From Allopusillimonas ginsengisoli (GTDB lineage: Bacteria > Pseudomonadota > Gammaproteobacteria > Burkholderiales > Burkholderiaceae_B): a DNA stretch of 64,000 bases. Of this stretch, positions 39,421-48,533 are shown piece after piece. The stretch's first letter is position 1, and every line of letters begins with the position of its first letter. The stretch spans positions 62,001 through 126,000 of the forward strand of contig NZ_SDQE01000008.1 of assembly GCF_004153455.1 (NCBI RefSeq). The letters run 5' to 3'. The notes beneath the pieces were generated by a model. The model made no database searches. It was not told the DNA's origin and was given only the letters and a program-made list of their open reading frames with translations. The translations under genes were made by a program, and so were the position numbers.

Positions 39421-41003
39421 CGACACGGGAGCACACCACACCGGTGCGGATTTTCGTGCCGCGCGACATGGCTGCAGTTGCGGTGGGGGCCAACGATGTC
39501 GCTCTGGCTATCCAGGAGGAAGCCGAGCGCCGCAATCTCGCCGTGCAGATCGTACGAAACGGATCGCGCGGACTGCTCTGGCTGGAAACTCTGGTGGAAA
39601 TCGACACGCCGTCCGGGCGCATCGCCTATGGTCCCATCGAGGTGGATGACATTCCAGGCCTGTTCGACGCGGACTGGCTATCCGGGGGCCAACACGTCCT
39701 GGGGCATGGTCTGACCGAAGAAATTCCCTATCTGAAGAACCAGGAACGCCTGACCTTTGCCCGCGTCGGCATTACCGATCCCGTCTCACTGAAGGATTAC
39801 CAGACGCTTGGAGGTTTTCGAGGTCTGGAAAAAGCGCTGGCCATGACGCCCGCCAGAATTGTCGAAGAAGTAATCGAGTCGGGCCTGCGCGGGCGAGGCG
39901 GCGCGGCTTTTCCGACCGGGATCAAGTGGAAAACGGTGCTCGCTACCCCGGCGCCGCAAAAATACATCGTCTGTAATGCAGACGAAGGCGATTCGGGCAC
40001 CTTCTCCGATCGCATGCTGATGGAAGGCGATCCCTATTGCCTGATAGAAGGCATGACCATTGCCGGCCTGGCCGTCGAGGCCACCTACGGTTACATCTAC
40101 GTGCGGTCCGAATACCCACTGGCCATTGCAACACTGGAAGAAGCCATCGCCAATGCCCGCGCCGAGGGATGGCTGGGCAACGACGTGCACGGCAGCGGCC
40201 GCGCCTTCGATCTGGAAGTGCGTGTTGGCGCCGGCGCCTATATCTGCGGCGAAGAAACCTCGCTGCTGGAAAGCCTGGAAGGCAAGCGCGGCCTGGTGCG
40301 CGCCAAACCACCGTTGCCAGCCATCAAAGGCCTGTTCGGACAGCCCACAGTCATCAACAACGTGATATCGCTGGCCTCGGTACCCATCGTGCTTGCTCGC
40401 GGCGCAGCCTATTACCGCGATTTCGGCATGGGCCGCTCCAAAGGCACCCTGCCCTTCCAACTGGCCGGCAATCTCAAGCAGGGTGGCTTGGTGGAAAAGG
40501 CCTTTGGACTCACGCTGCGCGAGTTGCTATATGACTTTGGAGGCGGCAGCGCCAGCGGCCGCCCCCTGCGCGCTGTACAGGTCGGCGGTCCGCTGGGCGC
40601 GTACCTGCCCGAATCGCAATGGGACACTCCGTTGGATTACGAAAGCTACGTCGCCATCTCGGCCATGATCGGCCACGGCGGCCTGGTGGCCTTTGATGAC
40701 ACGGTCGATATGGCCGCGATGGCGCGCTACGCCATGGAATTCTGTGCCGTGGAGTCTTGCGGCAAATGCACCCCCTGTCGTATCGGCGCCGTGCGCGGCG
40801 TCGAAGTCATGGACAAGATAAAAAGCAATGAACAACGCGAGGCGCAGGTGGTTCTGCTGCGCGACCTGTGTGAAACCATGCTCGCAGGCTCGCTGTGCGC
40901 CCTCGGCGGCATGACGCCCTATCCCGTCTTGTCTGCCCTGGAACACTTCCCTGAAGATTTCGGCGAGACCACTGGCCAACCGGCCGGTACGCCGGTCGCC
41001 TGA
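39417..41003 (+). CDS. fdsB: NAD-dependent formate dehydrogenase, beta subunit
   Basis: A 528-residue NuoF-like subunit that binds NAD, FMN and a [4Fe-4S] cluster and passes electrons to NAD+. It has an N-terminal ~100-residue extra domain (thioredoxin-like region fused as in FdsB/HoxF), then GLRGRGGAAFPTGIKW, YIVCNADEGDSGTFSDR (FMN), GAGAYICGEETSLL, and the cluster motif ESCGKCTPCRIG. fdsA starts 12 bases after the stop. Confidence 0.95.
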   Translation: MTTREHTTPVRIFVPRDMAAVAVGANDVALAIQEEAERRNLAVQIVRNGSRGLLWLETLVEIDTPSGRIAYGPIEVDDIPGLFDADWLSGGQHVLGHGLTEEIPYLKNQERLTFARVGITDPVSLKDYQTLGGFRGLEKALAMTPARIVEEVIESGLRGRGGAAFPTGIKWKTVLATPAPQKYIVCNADEGDSGTFSDRMLMEGDPYCLIEGMTIAGLAVEATYGYIYVRSEYPLAIATLEEAIANARAEGWLGNDVHGSGRAFDLEVRVGAGAYICGEETSLLESLEGKRGLVRAKPPLPAIKGLFGQPTVINNVISLASVPIVLARGAAYYRDFGMGRSKGTLPFQLAGNLKQGGLVEKAFGLTLRELLYDFGGGSASGRPLRAVQVGGPLGAYLPESQWDTPLDYESYVAISAMIGHGGLVAFDDTVDMAAMARYAMEFCAVESCGKCTPCRIGAVRGVEVMDKIKSNEQREAQVVLLRDLCETMLAGSLCALGGMTPYPVLSALEHFPEDFGETTGQPAGTPVA

Positions 41004-41014
41004 CGGAGTCCGAC

Positions 41015-43963
41015 ATGCTCGAAACCATCGCCAAACGAGAACGTGATTTTGGCACACCCGCCTCCACCAGTACCGAATTGATCAACATCACCATAGACGG
41101 CGCCGACATTGAAGTGCCGGCGGGAACCTCCGTCATGCGTGCCGCTGCCGAAGCCGGGATCAACATCCCGAAGCTGTGCGCGTCCGACAATCTGGACGCC
41201 TTCGGCTCCTGCCGCTTATGCCTTGTACAGATCGACGGCCGTCGCGGCTATCCCGCCTCGTGCACCACGCCAGTCGAAGCGGGCATGGTCATCCATACGG
41301 AAACGCCCAAGCTGCGTGAACTGCGACTTGGCGTCATGGAGCTGTACATCTCCGATCACCCCCTGGATTGCCTGACCTGCCCCGCCAACGGCGACTGCGA
41401 ATTGCAGGACATGGCGGGTGTCGTCGGCCTTCGCAACGTGCGCTACGGCTACGATGGCGCCAACCATCTCAATGACGAGATGGACCTGTCCAACCCGTAT
41501 TTTGCCTATGATCCCTCCAAATGCATTGTGTGCAGCCGTTGTGTGCGTGCCTGCGACGAAGTACAGGGTACCTTCGCCCTGACGATAGATGGACGTGGCT
41601 TTGCATCACGGGTTGCTGCTGGCCAGAACGAAGACTTCATGGGCAGCGACTGCGTTTCCTGCGGGGCCTGCGTTCAAGCCTGCCCTACCTCGACGCTGAT
41701 CGAAAAATCCGTCATTGAGATGGGCCAGGCCGAGCACTCGGTGATCACAACCTGTGCCTATTGCGGTGTGGGCTGTGCTTTCAAGGCCGAAATGAAGGGC
41801 CAGGAAGTCGTGCGCATGGTGCCCTGGAAGGACGGTCAGGCCAACCGTGGCCATTCCTGCGTGAAAGGCCGCTTTGCCTGGGGCTATGCGACCCACAAGG
41901 ATCGCATGCTCAAGCCCATGATCCGACAGCGCATCGAAGATCCATGGCGAGAAGTCAGCTGGGATGAAGCCATACAATACGCTGCGTCGGAAATCCGTCG
42001 CATACAGTCCAAATACGGACGCGACTCGGTCGGCGGAATCACCTCGTCGCGATGCACCAATGAAGAGACTTACCTCGTTCAGAAGCTCGTTCGCGCTGCC
42101 TTCGGCACCAACAACGTCGATACCTGCGCCCGTGTCTGCCACTCGCCTACCGGCTACGGCCTGAAAACAACCCTGGGCGAATCCGCCGGTACACAGACCT
42201 TCGACTCGGTCATGTTTACCGACGTGGTTATCCTGATGGGCGCCAATCCCAGTGCAGCCCACCCTGTGTTTGCCTCTCGACTCAAGCGTCGCCTGCGCGA
42301 AGGCGCCAAGCTCATCGTCATTGATCCGCGCCGCATCGAACTGGTGGATACCGCCCATATCAAGGCCGCCTACCACTTGCCTGTGCGCCCTGGCACCAAC
42401 ACAGCCCTGCTCACTTCCATGGCTCACGTGATCGCTACCGAAGGCCTTATCGATGAAGCCTATGTCGCCGAACGCTGCGAACCGCAGGCCTTCCAGCAAT
42501 GGCGCGACTTCGTTTGTCTGCCGGAGAACTCCCCCGAAGCCATGGAAGCCGAAACCGGCGTGCCCGCAGCCGACCTGCGAGGCGCGGCACGCCTTTATGC
42601 CCAAGGTGGCAACGGATCCATCTACTACGGCCTGGGGGTCACCGAGCACAGCCAGGGCTCGACAACCGTCATGGCCATCGCCAACCTGGCCATGGCAACA
42701 GGCAACCTGGGCAAGGAAGGCGCGGGGGTGAACCCGCTGCGCGGCCAGAACAACGTGCAAGGCTCCTGCGACATGGGTTCCTTTCCGCACGAATTGCCAG
42801 GCTACCGGCATATTTCCGACGATGCGGTGCGCGGAGACTTTGAGCGAGACTGGGGTGTCACATTGCAGCCCGAGCCCGGACTGCGCTTGCCCAATATGTT
42901 CGATGCGGCCATCAGTGGCTCGTTCAAGGGCCTGTACTGCCAGGGCGAAGACATTGTGCAATCCGATCCCAACACGCAGCACGTGGCGGCAGCGCTCGCG
43001 GCGATGGAATGCGTCATCGTTCAGGATATCTTCCTGAATGAAACAGCCAAGTATGCCCACGTCTTTCTGCCAGGCTCATCCTTTCTGGAGAAGGACGGCA
43101 CCTTTACCAATGCCGAACGCCGCATCTCGCGGGTGCGCAAAGTCATGGAGCCCAAAGGCGGCCTTGCGGACTGGGAAGCCACGTGCGCGCTGTCCAACGC
43201 GCTGGGCTACCCCATGCACTACAGTCATCCCTCCGAGATCATGGACGAAATTGCACGGCTGACGCCGACGTTCTCAGGCGTTTCGTTCAAAAAGATCGAT
43301 GATCTGGGTGGCAGCGTGCAATGGCCATGCAACGAGGAAGCGCCGGACGGCACACCCATCATGCACGTTGACGAGTTCGTGCGCGGCAAGGGCCGTTTCA
43401 TGATTACCAAGTACGTACCGAGCGACGAGCGCAGCACGCGCAAGTTCCCGCTGCTGCTCACCACGGGCCGCATTCTGTCCCAGTACAACGTCGGGGCGCA
43501 GACCCGGCGTACGCCCAACGTGCAATGGCATGACGAAGACTTGCTGGAGATTCACCCCCACGATGCAGAGGATCGCGGCATACGGCCAGGCGACCTGGTT
43601 GCTATACAGAGTCGGGCTGGCGAAACCGTACTGCGGGCTGACGTGACCGACCGGGTGCAGCCGGGCGTTGTTTACACCACCTTCCACTTTCCGGAGTCCG
43701 GCGCCAACGTGGTAACCACGGACAGCACCGACTGGGCGACCGACTGCCCCGAATACAAGGTAACGGCGATTCAGGCACGACGCGTCACGGAGCCCTCCGA
43801 ATGGCAGGCCAACTGGTCGCGCTTCAGTGATACCCAGCTCGCGCTACTGGAAAAGCGCCAGCGTCTGGGTGGCGAAGCCGTGCCTCAAACGGCGCAGGCG
43901 GACTCTGCCAAGGCCGAGCCCACCGTCAAGCCAGCGCCCGCGCCCGCGCTAGGCGGCAATTAA
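41015..43963 (+). CDS. fdsA: NAD-dependent formate dehydrogenase, alpha (catalytic) subunit
   Basis: A 982-residue catalytic subunit that oxidises formate to CO2 at a molybdenum bis-MGD centre. From the N-terminus: a [2Fe-2S] domain (CASDNLDAFGSCRLC), a NuoG-type HPLDCLTCPANGDCELQ site, two [4Fe-4S] clusters (CIVCSRCVRAC, CVSCGACVQACP), the cluster next to the Mo site (CAYCGVGC), and the Mo-ligand Cys in CARVCHSPTGYG near residue 378. The Mo ligand is Cys, not selenocysteine. A Lys/Pro/Ala-rich tail of about 35 residues ends the protein. Confidence 0.97.
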   Translation: MLETIAKRERDFGTPASTSTELINITIDGADIEVPAGTSVMRAAAEAGINIPKLCASDNLDAFGSCRLCLVQIDGRRGYPASCTTPVEAGMVIHTETPKLRELRLGVMELYISDHPLDCLTCPANGDCELQDMAGVVGLRNVRYGYDGANHLNDEMDLSNPYFAYDPSKCIVCSRCVRACDEVQGTFALTIDGRGFASRVAAGQNEDFMGSDCVSCGACVQACPTSTLIEKSVIEMGQAEHSVITTCAYCGVGCAFKAEMKGQEVVRMVPWKDGQANRGHSCVKGRFAWGYATHKDRMLKPMIRQRIEDPWREVSWDEAIQYAASEIRRIQSKYGRDSVGGITSSRCTNEETYLVQKLVRAAFGTNNVDTCARVCHSPTGYGLKTTLGESAGTQTFDSVMFTDVVILMGANPSAAHPVFASRLKRRLREGAKLIVIDPRRIELVDTAHIKAAYHLPVRPGTNTALLTSMAHVIATEGLIDEAYVAERCEPQAFQQWRDFVCLPENSPEAMEAETGVPAADLRGAARLYAQGGNGSIYYGLGVTEHSQGSTTVMAIANLAMATGNLGKEGAGVNPLRGQNNVQGSCDMGSFPHELPGYRHISDDAVRGDFERDWGVTLQPEPGLRLPNMFDAAISGSFKGLYCQGEDIVQSDPNTQHVAAALAAMECVIVQDIFLNETAKYAHVFLPGSSFLEKDGTFTNAERRISRVRKVMEPKGGLADWEATCALSNALGYPMHYSHPSEIMDEIARLTPTFSGVSFKKIDDLGGSVQWPCNEEAPDGTPIMHVDEFVRGKGRFMITKYVPSDERSTRKFPLLLTTGRILSQYNVGAQTRRTPNVQWHDEDLLEIHPHDAEDRGIRPGDLVAIQSRAGETVLRADVTDRVQPGVVYTTFHFPESGANVVTTDSTDWATDCPEYKVTAIQARRVTEPSEWQANWSRFSDTQLALLEKRQRLGGEAVPQTAQADSAKAEPTVKPAPAPALGGN

Positions 43964-43975
43964 GGACCATGCAGC

Positions 43976-44938
43976 ATGTCTGTCGCGCAACTAACCAACC
44001 CTGAAGCCTGGCTCCACGTCAATGGAACACGTCAACGCGATGTGGGAGCCAGCCTCACCATACATACTGGAGAAGCCCACCCGCCAGGTACCCTGGCGCA
44101 CCGCGGCAATTCAGATGGGCAAGGAGCCGGCCAGCGCATCCACACCGTATTGCGTAGCGGCGTAAAGCGACACGGCCACTACGAGTCCGACAAAGTCGCG
44201 CAAGAAGTAGCCATCGCCCTGGAGTTCAACGGCATCAGTCACGCCACCCTGCTGGCAACGCCCGCTGACCTTGAGGACTTTGCCTATGGCTTCTCGTACA
44301 CAGAGGGCATCATTCAGTCGCCCCGCGATATCTATGACGTCGACATCGTCGAGCGCCGCAACGGCATGGTCTTGCAGGTGCGGCTGGCCAGCGCACGGCT
44401 CAGAGCGCTGAAACTGCGCCGGCGCAGCCTGGCCGGCCGCACCGGCTGTGGACTATGCGGGATAGAGAGCCTGGATGAAGTGCAGCGCGAGCTTCAGCCC
44501 CTGCAAGCGCAACCCGACCGCTACGCCACCCGCGCGCTCGCAGAGGCTGTGCAGCAGTTGCGCGGGCTTCAGCCCCTGCATCAGGCAACAGGCGCCACCC
44601 ACGCTGCGGGATGGGCGGATGTCAACGGCCGGGTTCAGTGTGTGCGCGAAGACGTTGGCCGGCACAATGCCCTGGATAAGCTCATCGGCCATCTGCTGCG
44701 CAACGATGTGCCCGTGGAGACAGGATTTGCCGCCATCTCCAGCCGCGCAAGCTTTGAAATGGTGCAGAAATGCGCCGCAGCCGGCATTGCTGCGCTGATC
44801 GCCGTATCCGCGCCCACCACCTATGCCGTAAACCTTGCCGAGCAGCTCAATCTTATGCTGGCTGGATTCGCGCGAGGCGACACCTTCAACGTGTACAGCC
44901 ATGCTGAGTATTTGCGCATAGATCAGGAAAATCCATGA
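43976..44938 (+). CDS. fdhD: Formate dehydrogenase accessory sulfurtransferase FdhD (FdsC)
   Basis: Transfers sulfur to the molybdenum cofactor for formate dehydrogenase maturation; named FdsC in fds operons. The 320-residue protein has the catalytic TGCGLCGIESL and REDVGRHNALDKLIG, with ISSRASFEMVQK and AAGIAALIAVSAPT. Its first ~55 residues are not conserved in FdhD and include a low-complexity stretch. It overlaps fdsD by ATGA, within the fds operon. Confidence 0.94.
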   Translation: MSVAQLTNPEAWLHVNGTRQRDVGASLTIHTGEAHPPGTLAHRGNSDGQGAGQRIHTVLRSGVKRHGHYESDKVAQEVAIALEFNGISHATLLATPADLEDFAYGFSYTEGIIQSPRDIYDVDIVERRNGMVLQVRLASARLRALKLRRRSLAGRTGCGLCGIESLDEVQRELQPLQAQPDRYATRALAEAVQQLRGLQPLHQATGATHAAGWADVNGRVQCVREDVGRHNALDKLIGHLLRNDVPVETGFAAISSRASFEMVQKCAAAGIAALIAVSAPTTYAVNLAEQLNLMLAGFARGDTFNVYSHAEYLRIDQENP

Positions 44939-45198
44939 ACAATATTGCCCATCTTATTCGCCTTGCGAACCGTATTGGCGCGTTCTTCGAAGCCATGCCG
45001 GACCATGACGAAGCGCTGGAAGGCATCGCCAACCATATCCAAAAATTCTGGGAGCCGCGCATGCGCACCGCTTTGCTCGACTTTCTGAATACACAGCCGG
45101 ACGGTCAAGCCGGCGACACCGGTCTGAGCGACATCACGCTACAGGCCATTTTGCTCAACAAAGAGCGCCTGACACCCCGCAAATCCGCAACAGCCTGA
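44935..45198 (+). CDS. fdsD: Formate dehydrogenase delta subunit
   Basis: A small 87-residue protein of the FdsD family that is part of or helps assemble the soluble formate dehydrogenase. Its N-terminus LIRLANRIGAFFEAMPD and IANHIQKFWEPRMR are typical. The start overlaps the fdhD stop (ATGA). The gene lies in the fdsGBACD order known from Cupriavidus. Confidence 0.92.
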   Translation: MNNIAHLIRLANRIGAFFEAMPDHDEALEGIANHIQKFWEPRMRTALLDFLNTQPDGQAGDTGLSDITLQAILLNKERLTPRKSATA

Positions 45199-45246
45199 TA
45201 GCCATGACAACAAAGCGGCAAACGCCGAGCCGCGCAAGGAGACTGC

Positions 45247-46671
45247 ATGAGTGAACCATCGACACACGGCTTTTTCAGTAAGGAGCGCATTACCGCTCCA
45301 CCTGGCTTCAACCGGTGGATGATCCCGCCGGCTGCACTTGCCGTCCACCTGTGCATAGGCCAGGCCTATGCTTTCTCTGTCTTCAACAACCCCATGACCC
45401 GGCTGATCGGTGTCACCCAATCGGCGCCAGGAGACTGGGACCTGCCTACGCTGGGATGGATATTCAGCATTGCCATTGTATTTCTCGGGCTAGCCGCTGC
45501 CTTTGCGGGCAAGTGGCTGGAAGAGGTTGGCCCGCGCAAAGCCATGTTTGTCGCCGCCTGCTGCTTTGGAGGCGGATTCATGGTCGCCGCGCTCGGCGTT
45601 GCCTGGCATCAGATCTGGCTGGTGTATCTAGGCTATGGCGTACTGGGCGGCACGGGTCTGGGCATAGGCTATGTATCGCCGGTGTCAACTCTCATCAAGT
45701 GGTTCCCCGACAAACGCGGCATGGCAACAGGCATGGCCATCATGGGTTTCGGGGGCGGTGCCTTCATCGCTTCTCCGATGTCGGTCGCCTTGATGAACCA
45801 CTTCTCTTCGCCAACCTCGGTGGGGGTGGCGCAGGCCTTTGTCGTGATGGGCGCGCTGTATTTTATTTCGATGATGATAGGCGCTCTGACCATCCGCATT
45901 CCAGCGCCCGACTGGAAGCCAGATGGCTGGACACCCCCAGTCACCCAGAATGCAATGATCTCGCGCAATCACGTGCATATTGATCAAGCGCTCAAAACCC
46001 CGCAGTTCTGGTTGCTGTGGTGGGCGCTGTGCCTGAACGTGACGGCGGGCATCGGCGTGCTGGGCCAGGCCTCGGTCATGATCCAGGAAAGCTTCAAGGG
46101 CGCCATCACGCCCGGCGCTGCGGCCGGCTTTGTGGGCTTGCTGTCGCTGGCCAACATGCTGGGGCGCTTCTTCTGGTCGTCGGTATCCGACTACCTCGGG
46201 CGCAAGAATACCTACTTCACCTTTTTTGTACTGGGCGCGATTCTTTACTTCCTGGTGCCTGGCATGGGGTCGGCGGGCAATGTTGCCTTGTTCGTACTTT
46301 TCTATGCCATCATCATTTCGATGTACGGTGGCGGATTCTCCACCATTCCAGCCTATCTGGCCGATCTGTTTGGCACGCGATATGTGGGTGGCATCCATGG
46401 CCGCATTCTCACCGCATGGGCGGCGGCAGGCGTGTTTGGCCCCGTGCTGGTCAACTACATACGCCAGTATCAGGTGGACAGCGGCGTGCCGCCAGCGCAG
46501 GCCTACACCACCACCATGTACATCATGGCGGGCCTGCTGATCGTCGGGTTCTTCTGCAACCTGCTGGTTCGTCCAGTGGCGTCGCATCATCACATGAACG
46601 ATGAACAACTGCGGCCCGATGCAGGCAAACAGACCAGCCAGTTGGAACCCGCCATGGCCGCGCACAAATAA
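45247..46671 (+). CDS. MFS transporter, oxalate/formate antiporter-like (OxlT family)
   Basis: A 474-residue, 12-helix major facilitator. The early FNRWMIPPAALAVHLCIGQAYAFSVF and the loop FPDKRGMATGMAIMGFGGGA match the OxlT/oxalate-formate antiporter family. The gene follows fdsD by 48 bases on the same strand, so it may be cotranscribed with formate dehydrogenase, which makes formate or oxalate exchange a reasonable inference. The C-terminal tail (about 35 residues) is hydrophilic. A 41-residue membrane protein follows in a typical pairing. Confidence 0.87.
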   Translation: MSEPSTHGFFSKERITAPPGFNRWMIPPAALAVHLCIGQAYAFSVFNNPMTRLIGVTQSAPGDWDLPTLGWIFSIAIVFLGLAAAFAGKWLEEVGPRKAMFVAACCFGGGFMVAALGVAWHQIWLVYLGYGVLGGTGLGIGYVSPVSTLIKWFPDKRGMATGMAIMGFGGGAFIASPMSVALMNHFSSPTSVGVAQAFVVMGALYFISMMIGALTIRIPAPDWKPDGWTPPVTQNAMISRNHVHIDQALKTPQFWLLWWALCLNVTAGIGVLGQASVMIQESFKGAITPGAAAGFVGLLSLANMLGRFFWSSVSDYLGRKNTYFTFFVLGAILYFLVPGMGSAGNVALFVLFYAIIISMYGGGFSTIPAYLADLFGTRYVGGIHGRILTAWAAAGVFGPVLVNYIRQYQVDSGVPPAQAYTTTMYIMAGLLIVGFFCNLLVRPVASHHHMNDEQLRPDAGKQTSQLEPAMAAHK

Positions 46672-46680
46672 GGAAGCCTC

Positions 46681-46806
46681 ATGAACACCAAAACGCAAAG
46701 CACGACATCGCCAGTCCTTCTGATCATCTTCTGGCTTTATGTCGGTATCCCTCTGGTGCTCGGCATCTGGGAAACCCTGATCAAGGCCGGCGCACTGTTC
46801 AAGTAA
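46681..46806 (+). CDS. MFS transporter small subunit (41 residues, one helix)
   Basis: A 41-residue protein with a single membrane helix (PVLLIIFWLYVGIPLVLGIW) and a short C-terminal ETLIKAGALFK. Its ATG is nine bases after the transporter stop, with AAGGAAG as ribosome binding site. Proteins of this length and sequence are found next to OxlT-like carriers and are named MFS transporter small subunit; their exact role is not known. A bidirectional terminator follows. Confidence 0.82.
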   Translation: MNTKTQSTTSPVLLIIFWLYVGIPLVLGIWETLIKAGALFK

Positions 46807-46827
46807 GCCGTTATTCAATCCGCCCAA

Positions 46828-46863
46828 AACAACAGCGCCTCACGATCACGAGGCGTTGTTGTT
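46828..46863. terminator. Bidirectional terminator between the fds/MFS block and the GST gene
   Basis: Stem AACAACAGCGCCTC with GAGGCGTTGTTGTT (one G-U pair) around the loop ACGATCAC. The outer A and T runs allow use from both sides, fitting the convergent genes. Confidence 0.75.
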
Positions 46864-46877
46864 GATGCGATGACACA

Positions 46878-47486
46878 TTAGCCGTGAGGAATGGTTTCCT
46901 GCATGGACGGGCGCTGGCTGAACTCGGCATACCAGTTGGCCACGCCAGGATATGCGCTGCGCCAATCATAATCAGAAAAGCGTAAATCCAGGTATCCCAG
47001 TGCGCAGCCCAGCGTAATCATGCCAATATCGACCTGTCCTGCACGCTGCGTCACAACCGCTTCGAAATGGCCCAGCGCATTCGCAATCTTGCGCATCTGC
47101 CCATCCGTCCAATCCTTCCATTGATGCTGTGCCGGGCGCGTGGCGGTTTCGTAGCGCGCCAACAGCGCTGCATCCAGCAGACCATCTGCCAGCGACTGTT
47201 CGGTCAGCGCCTGCCAGCGCTCGCCTGACGCATCGGGAAACAGTTTGCCCTGCCCTAGATGGTTCAGGTATTCGCAAATCACCCGGCTATCGAACAGCGC
47301 CTGGCCATCGTCGGTGATCAACGCCGGCACTTTGCCCAGCGGGTTGGACGCCGCGACGGTAAGGTCCATCTTGACGGGGCTGGCTGCGCACGCCAACTTC
47401 TCGATACGATCGGTCAGGCCCAGCTCGCTGGCCACGACCATGCATTTGCGCACATAAGGCGATGCAGCGGAATAATAGATTTTCAT
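46878..47486 (-). CDS. Glutathione S-transferase family protein
   Basis: A 202-residue GST with an N-terminal thioredoxin-like domain (MKIYYSAASPYVRKCMVVA, NPLGKVPALITDDGQALFDSRVICEYL) and a C-terminal helical domain. The Ser/Cys region SPYVRKC is the usual active-site position. The substrate is unknown. The downstream terminator is shared with the convergent MFS operon. A truncated GntR gene lies just upstream on the other strand. Confidence 0.93.
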   Translation of the reverse strand: MKIYYSAASPYVRKCMVVASELGLTDRIEKLACAASPVKMDLTVAASNPLGKVPALITDDGQALFDSRVICEYLNHLGQGKLFPDASGERWQALTEQSLADGLLDAALLARYETATRPAQHQWKDWTDGQMRKIANALGHFEAVVTQRAGQVDIGMITLGCALGYLDLRFSDYDWRSAYPGVANWYAEFSQRPSMQETIPHG

Positions 47487-47519
47487 TCAGAATCCTCTTG
47501 TTTAGTGTTTTGCCAACGC

Positions 47520-47849
47520 TTGCCCAGCAGGGTCGCCAAGGTATCTATTGTAGGCAGTCGCGCCCGGCTGGAGGAAATCCCGCTGGCAGAGAAGCTCGGG
47601 GTTTCACGCAGCCCGGTGCGCGCGGCGCTCGCGACGCCAGGCAGCGAGGCGCTGCTGGAGCATCAGCCCAAGCGCGGCTACACAGTACGCGTGTATAAAC
47701 GTGACGAAATTATTGGCGCCTACGAGGTTCGCGCCGTATTGGAAGGCCTTGCTTGCAGGAAAGCGGCGCAAAAGGGCTTGGACGATGGGGCCCTAGAAAA
47801 ACTTCAGGCGTGCCTGACGGCTGGTGACGACAGATTGGCCAGCGCATAG
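47520..47849 (+). pseudogene. Truncated GntR-family regulator remnant
   Basis: The frame encodes the C-terminal half of a GntR winged helix (PLAEKLGVSRSPVRAAL, LLEHQPKRGYTVRVY) and the first part of an FCD ligand domain (GAYEVRAVLEGLACRKAAQ), then stops near codon 110, with most of the FCD domain missing. No ATG with a ribosome binding site precedes it; a TTG at 47520 is the nearest start, and the winged-helix N-terminus is absent. It is most likely a decayed gene. Confidence 0.75.
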
Positions 47850-47906
47850 CCGCCGCTACCCGAATCATGCATCACGCTGATTCGAGTAACGCACCGCCGA
47901 ACACAA

Positions 47907-48362
47907 TTACTCCTTGACCCGATACACCAACACTGCGGACTTGGCCAGACTGAGCACCTTGATGGTGACGCTGCCCAGCAGCAGGCGCGACAAGCCACTG
48001 CGGCCGTGGCTGCCGATAAAGATGAGGTCGCAGCCCTCTTCTTCGGCGGCCTGAACAAGGCCATCTGCCACATTGAAGTTGGAAACCGCCTTGCCTTTGG
48101 CCTTGACGCCTGCGGTTTCGGCGCGGTCGAGCACGGCCTTCAGATACTTCTGAGCCTGTTCCTGAGCAGTTTTGTCGTAGTCTTCGTCGGTAATGGCGTA
48201 GGCGGCGGCCATGCCATCAAAACCGACCGTTGCAGCGAACGGCTGGGTGACATAAAGCGCAACGATTTCCGCGCCGGTTTCGCGAGCAAAACATACCCCT
48301 TTGTTGGCTGCCTGAGCCGACAGCGCAGACCCGTCGGTTGGAATAAGAATTTTTTTGAACAT
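47907..48362 (-). CDS. Universal stress protein UspA family
   Basis: A 151-residue cytosolic Usp protein with MFKKILIPTDGSALS at the start and the ATP-binding GSHGRSGLSRLLLGSVTIKVL near the end. ATP-binding G-2X-G-9X-G(S/T) is preserved. The start at 48362 has GGGGGC upstream. An FNR-like box 104 bases upstream (48466-48479) suggests oxygen-dependent expression, as known for many usp genes. Confidence 0.93.
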   Translation of the reverse strand: MFKKILIPTDGSALSAQAANKGVCFARETGAEIVALYVTQPFAATVGFDGMAAAYAITDEDYDKTAQEQAQKYLKAVLDRAETAGVKAKGKAVSNFNVADGLVQAAEEEGCDLIFIGSHGRSGLSRLLLGSVTIKVLSLAKSAVLVYRVKE

Positions 48363-48465
48363 TGTAGTAGCCCCCATAAAGTTGCACTGCCTCCCAAGAT
48401 TAATTGCAAAGTCTATAAAATGATAAGTAGTGAATACACGGTAGCCAATTACTCAATCACCGTGG

Positions 48466-48479
48466 CTGATTTGGATCAA
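48466..48479. promoter_or_regulatory. Candidate FNR/Anr box upstream of uspA
   Basis: CTGAT-TTGG-ATCAA differs from the FNR consensus TTGAT-N4-ATCAA in one base. A class II site centred at -41.5 would put the transcription start about 69 bases upstream of the UspA start codon. No other gene starts closer on the minus strand. Confidence 0.55.
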
Positions 48480-48533
48480 GAAACCTGGCATTTGGTACAA
48501 CAATCGCACCTGGCCGGCCAAAGACGCCTGGAT

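Noticed and set aside
47259-47519. The upstream half of the 196-codon frame that contains the GntR fragment.
   Set aside because: It is antisense to the GST gene and unrelated to GntR proteins.
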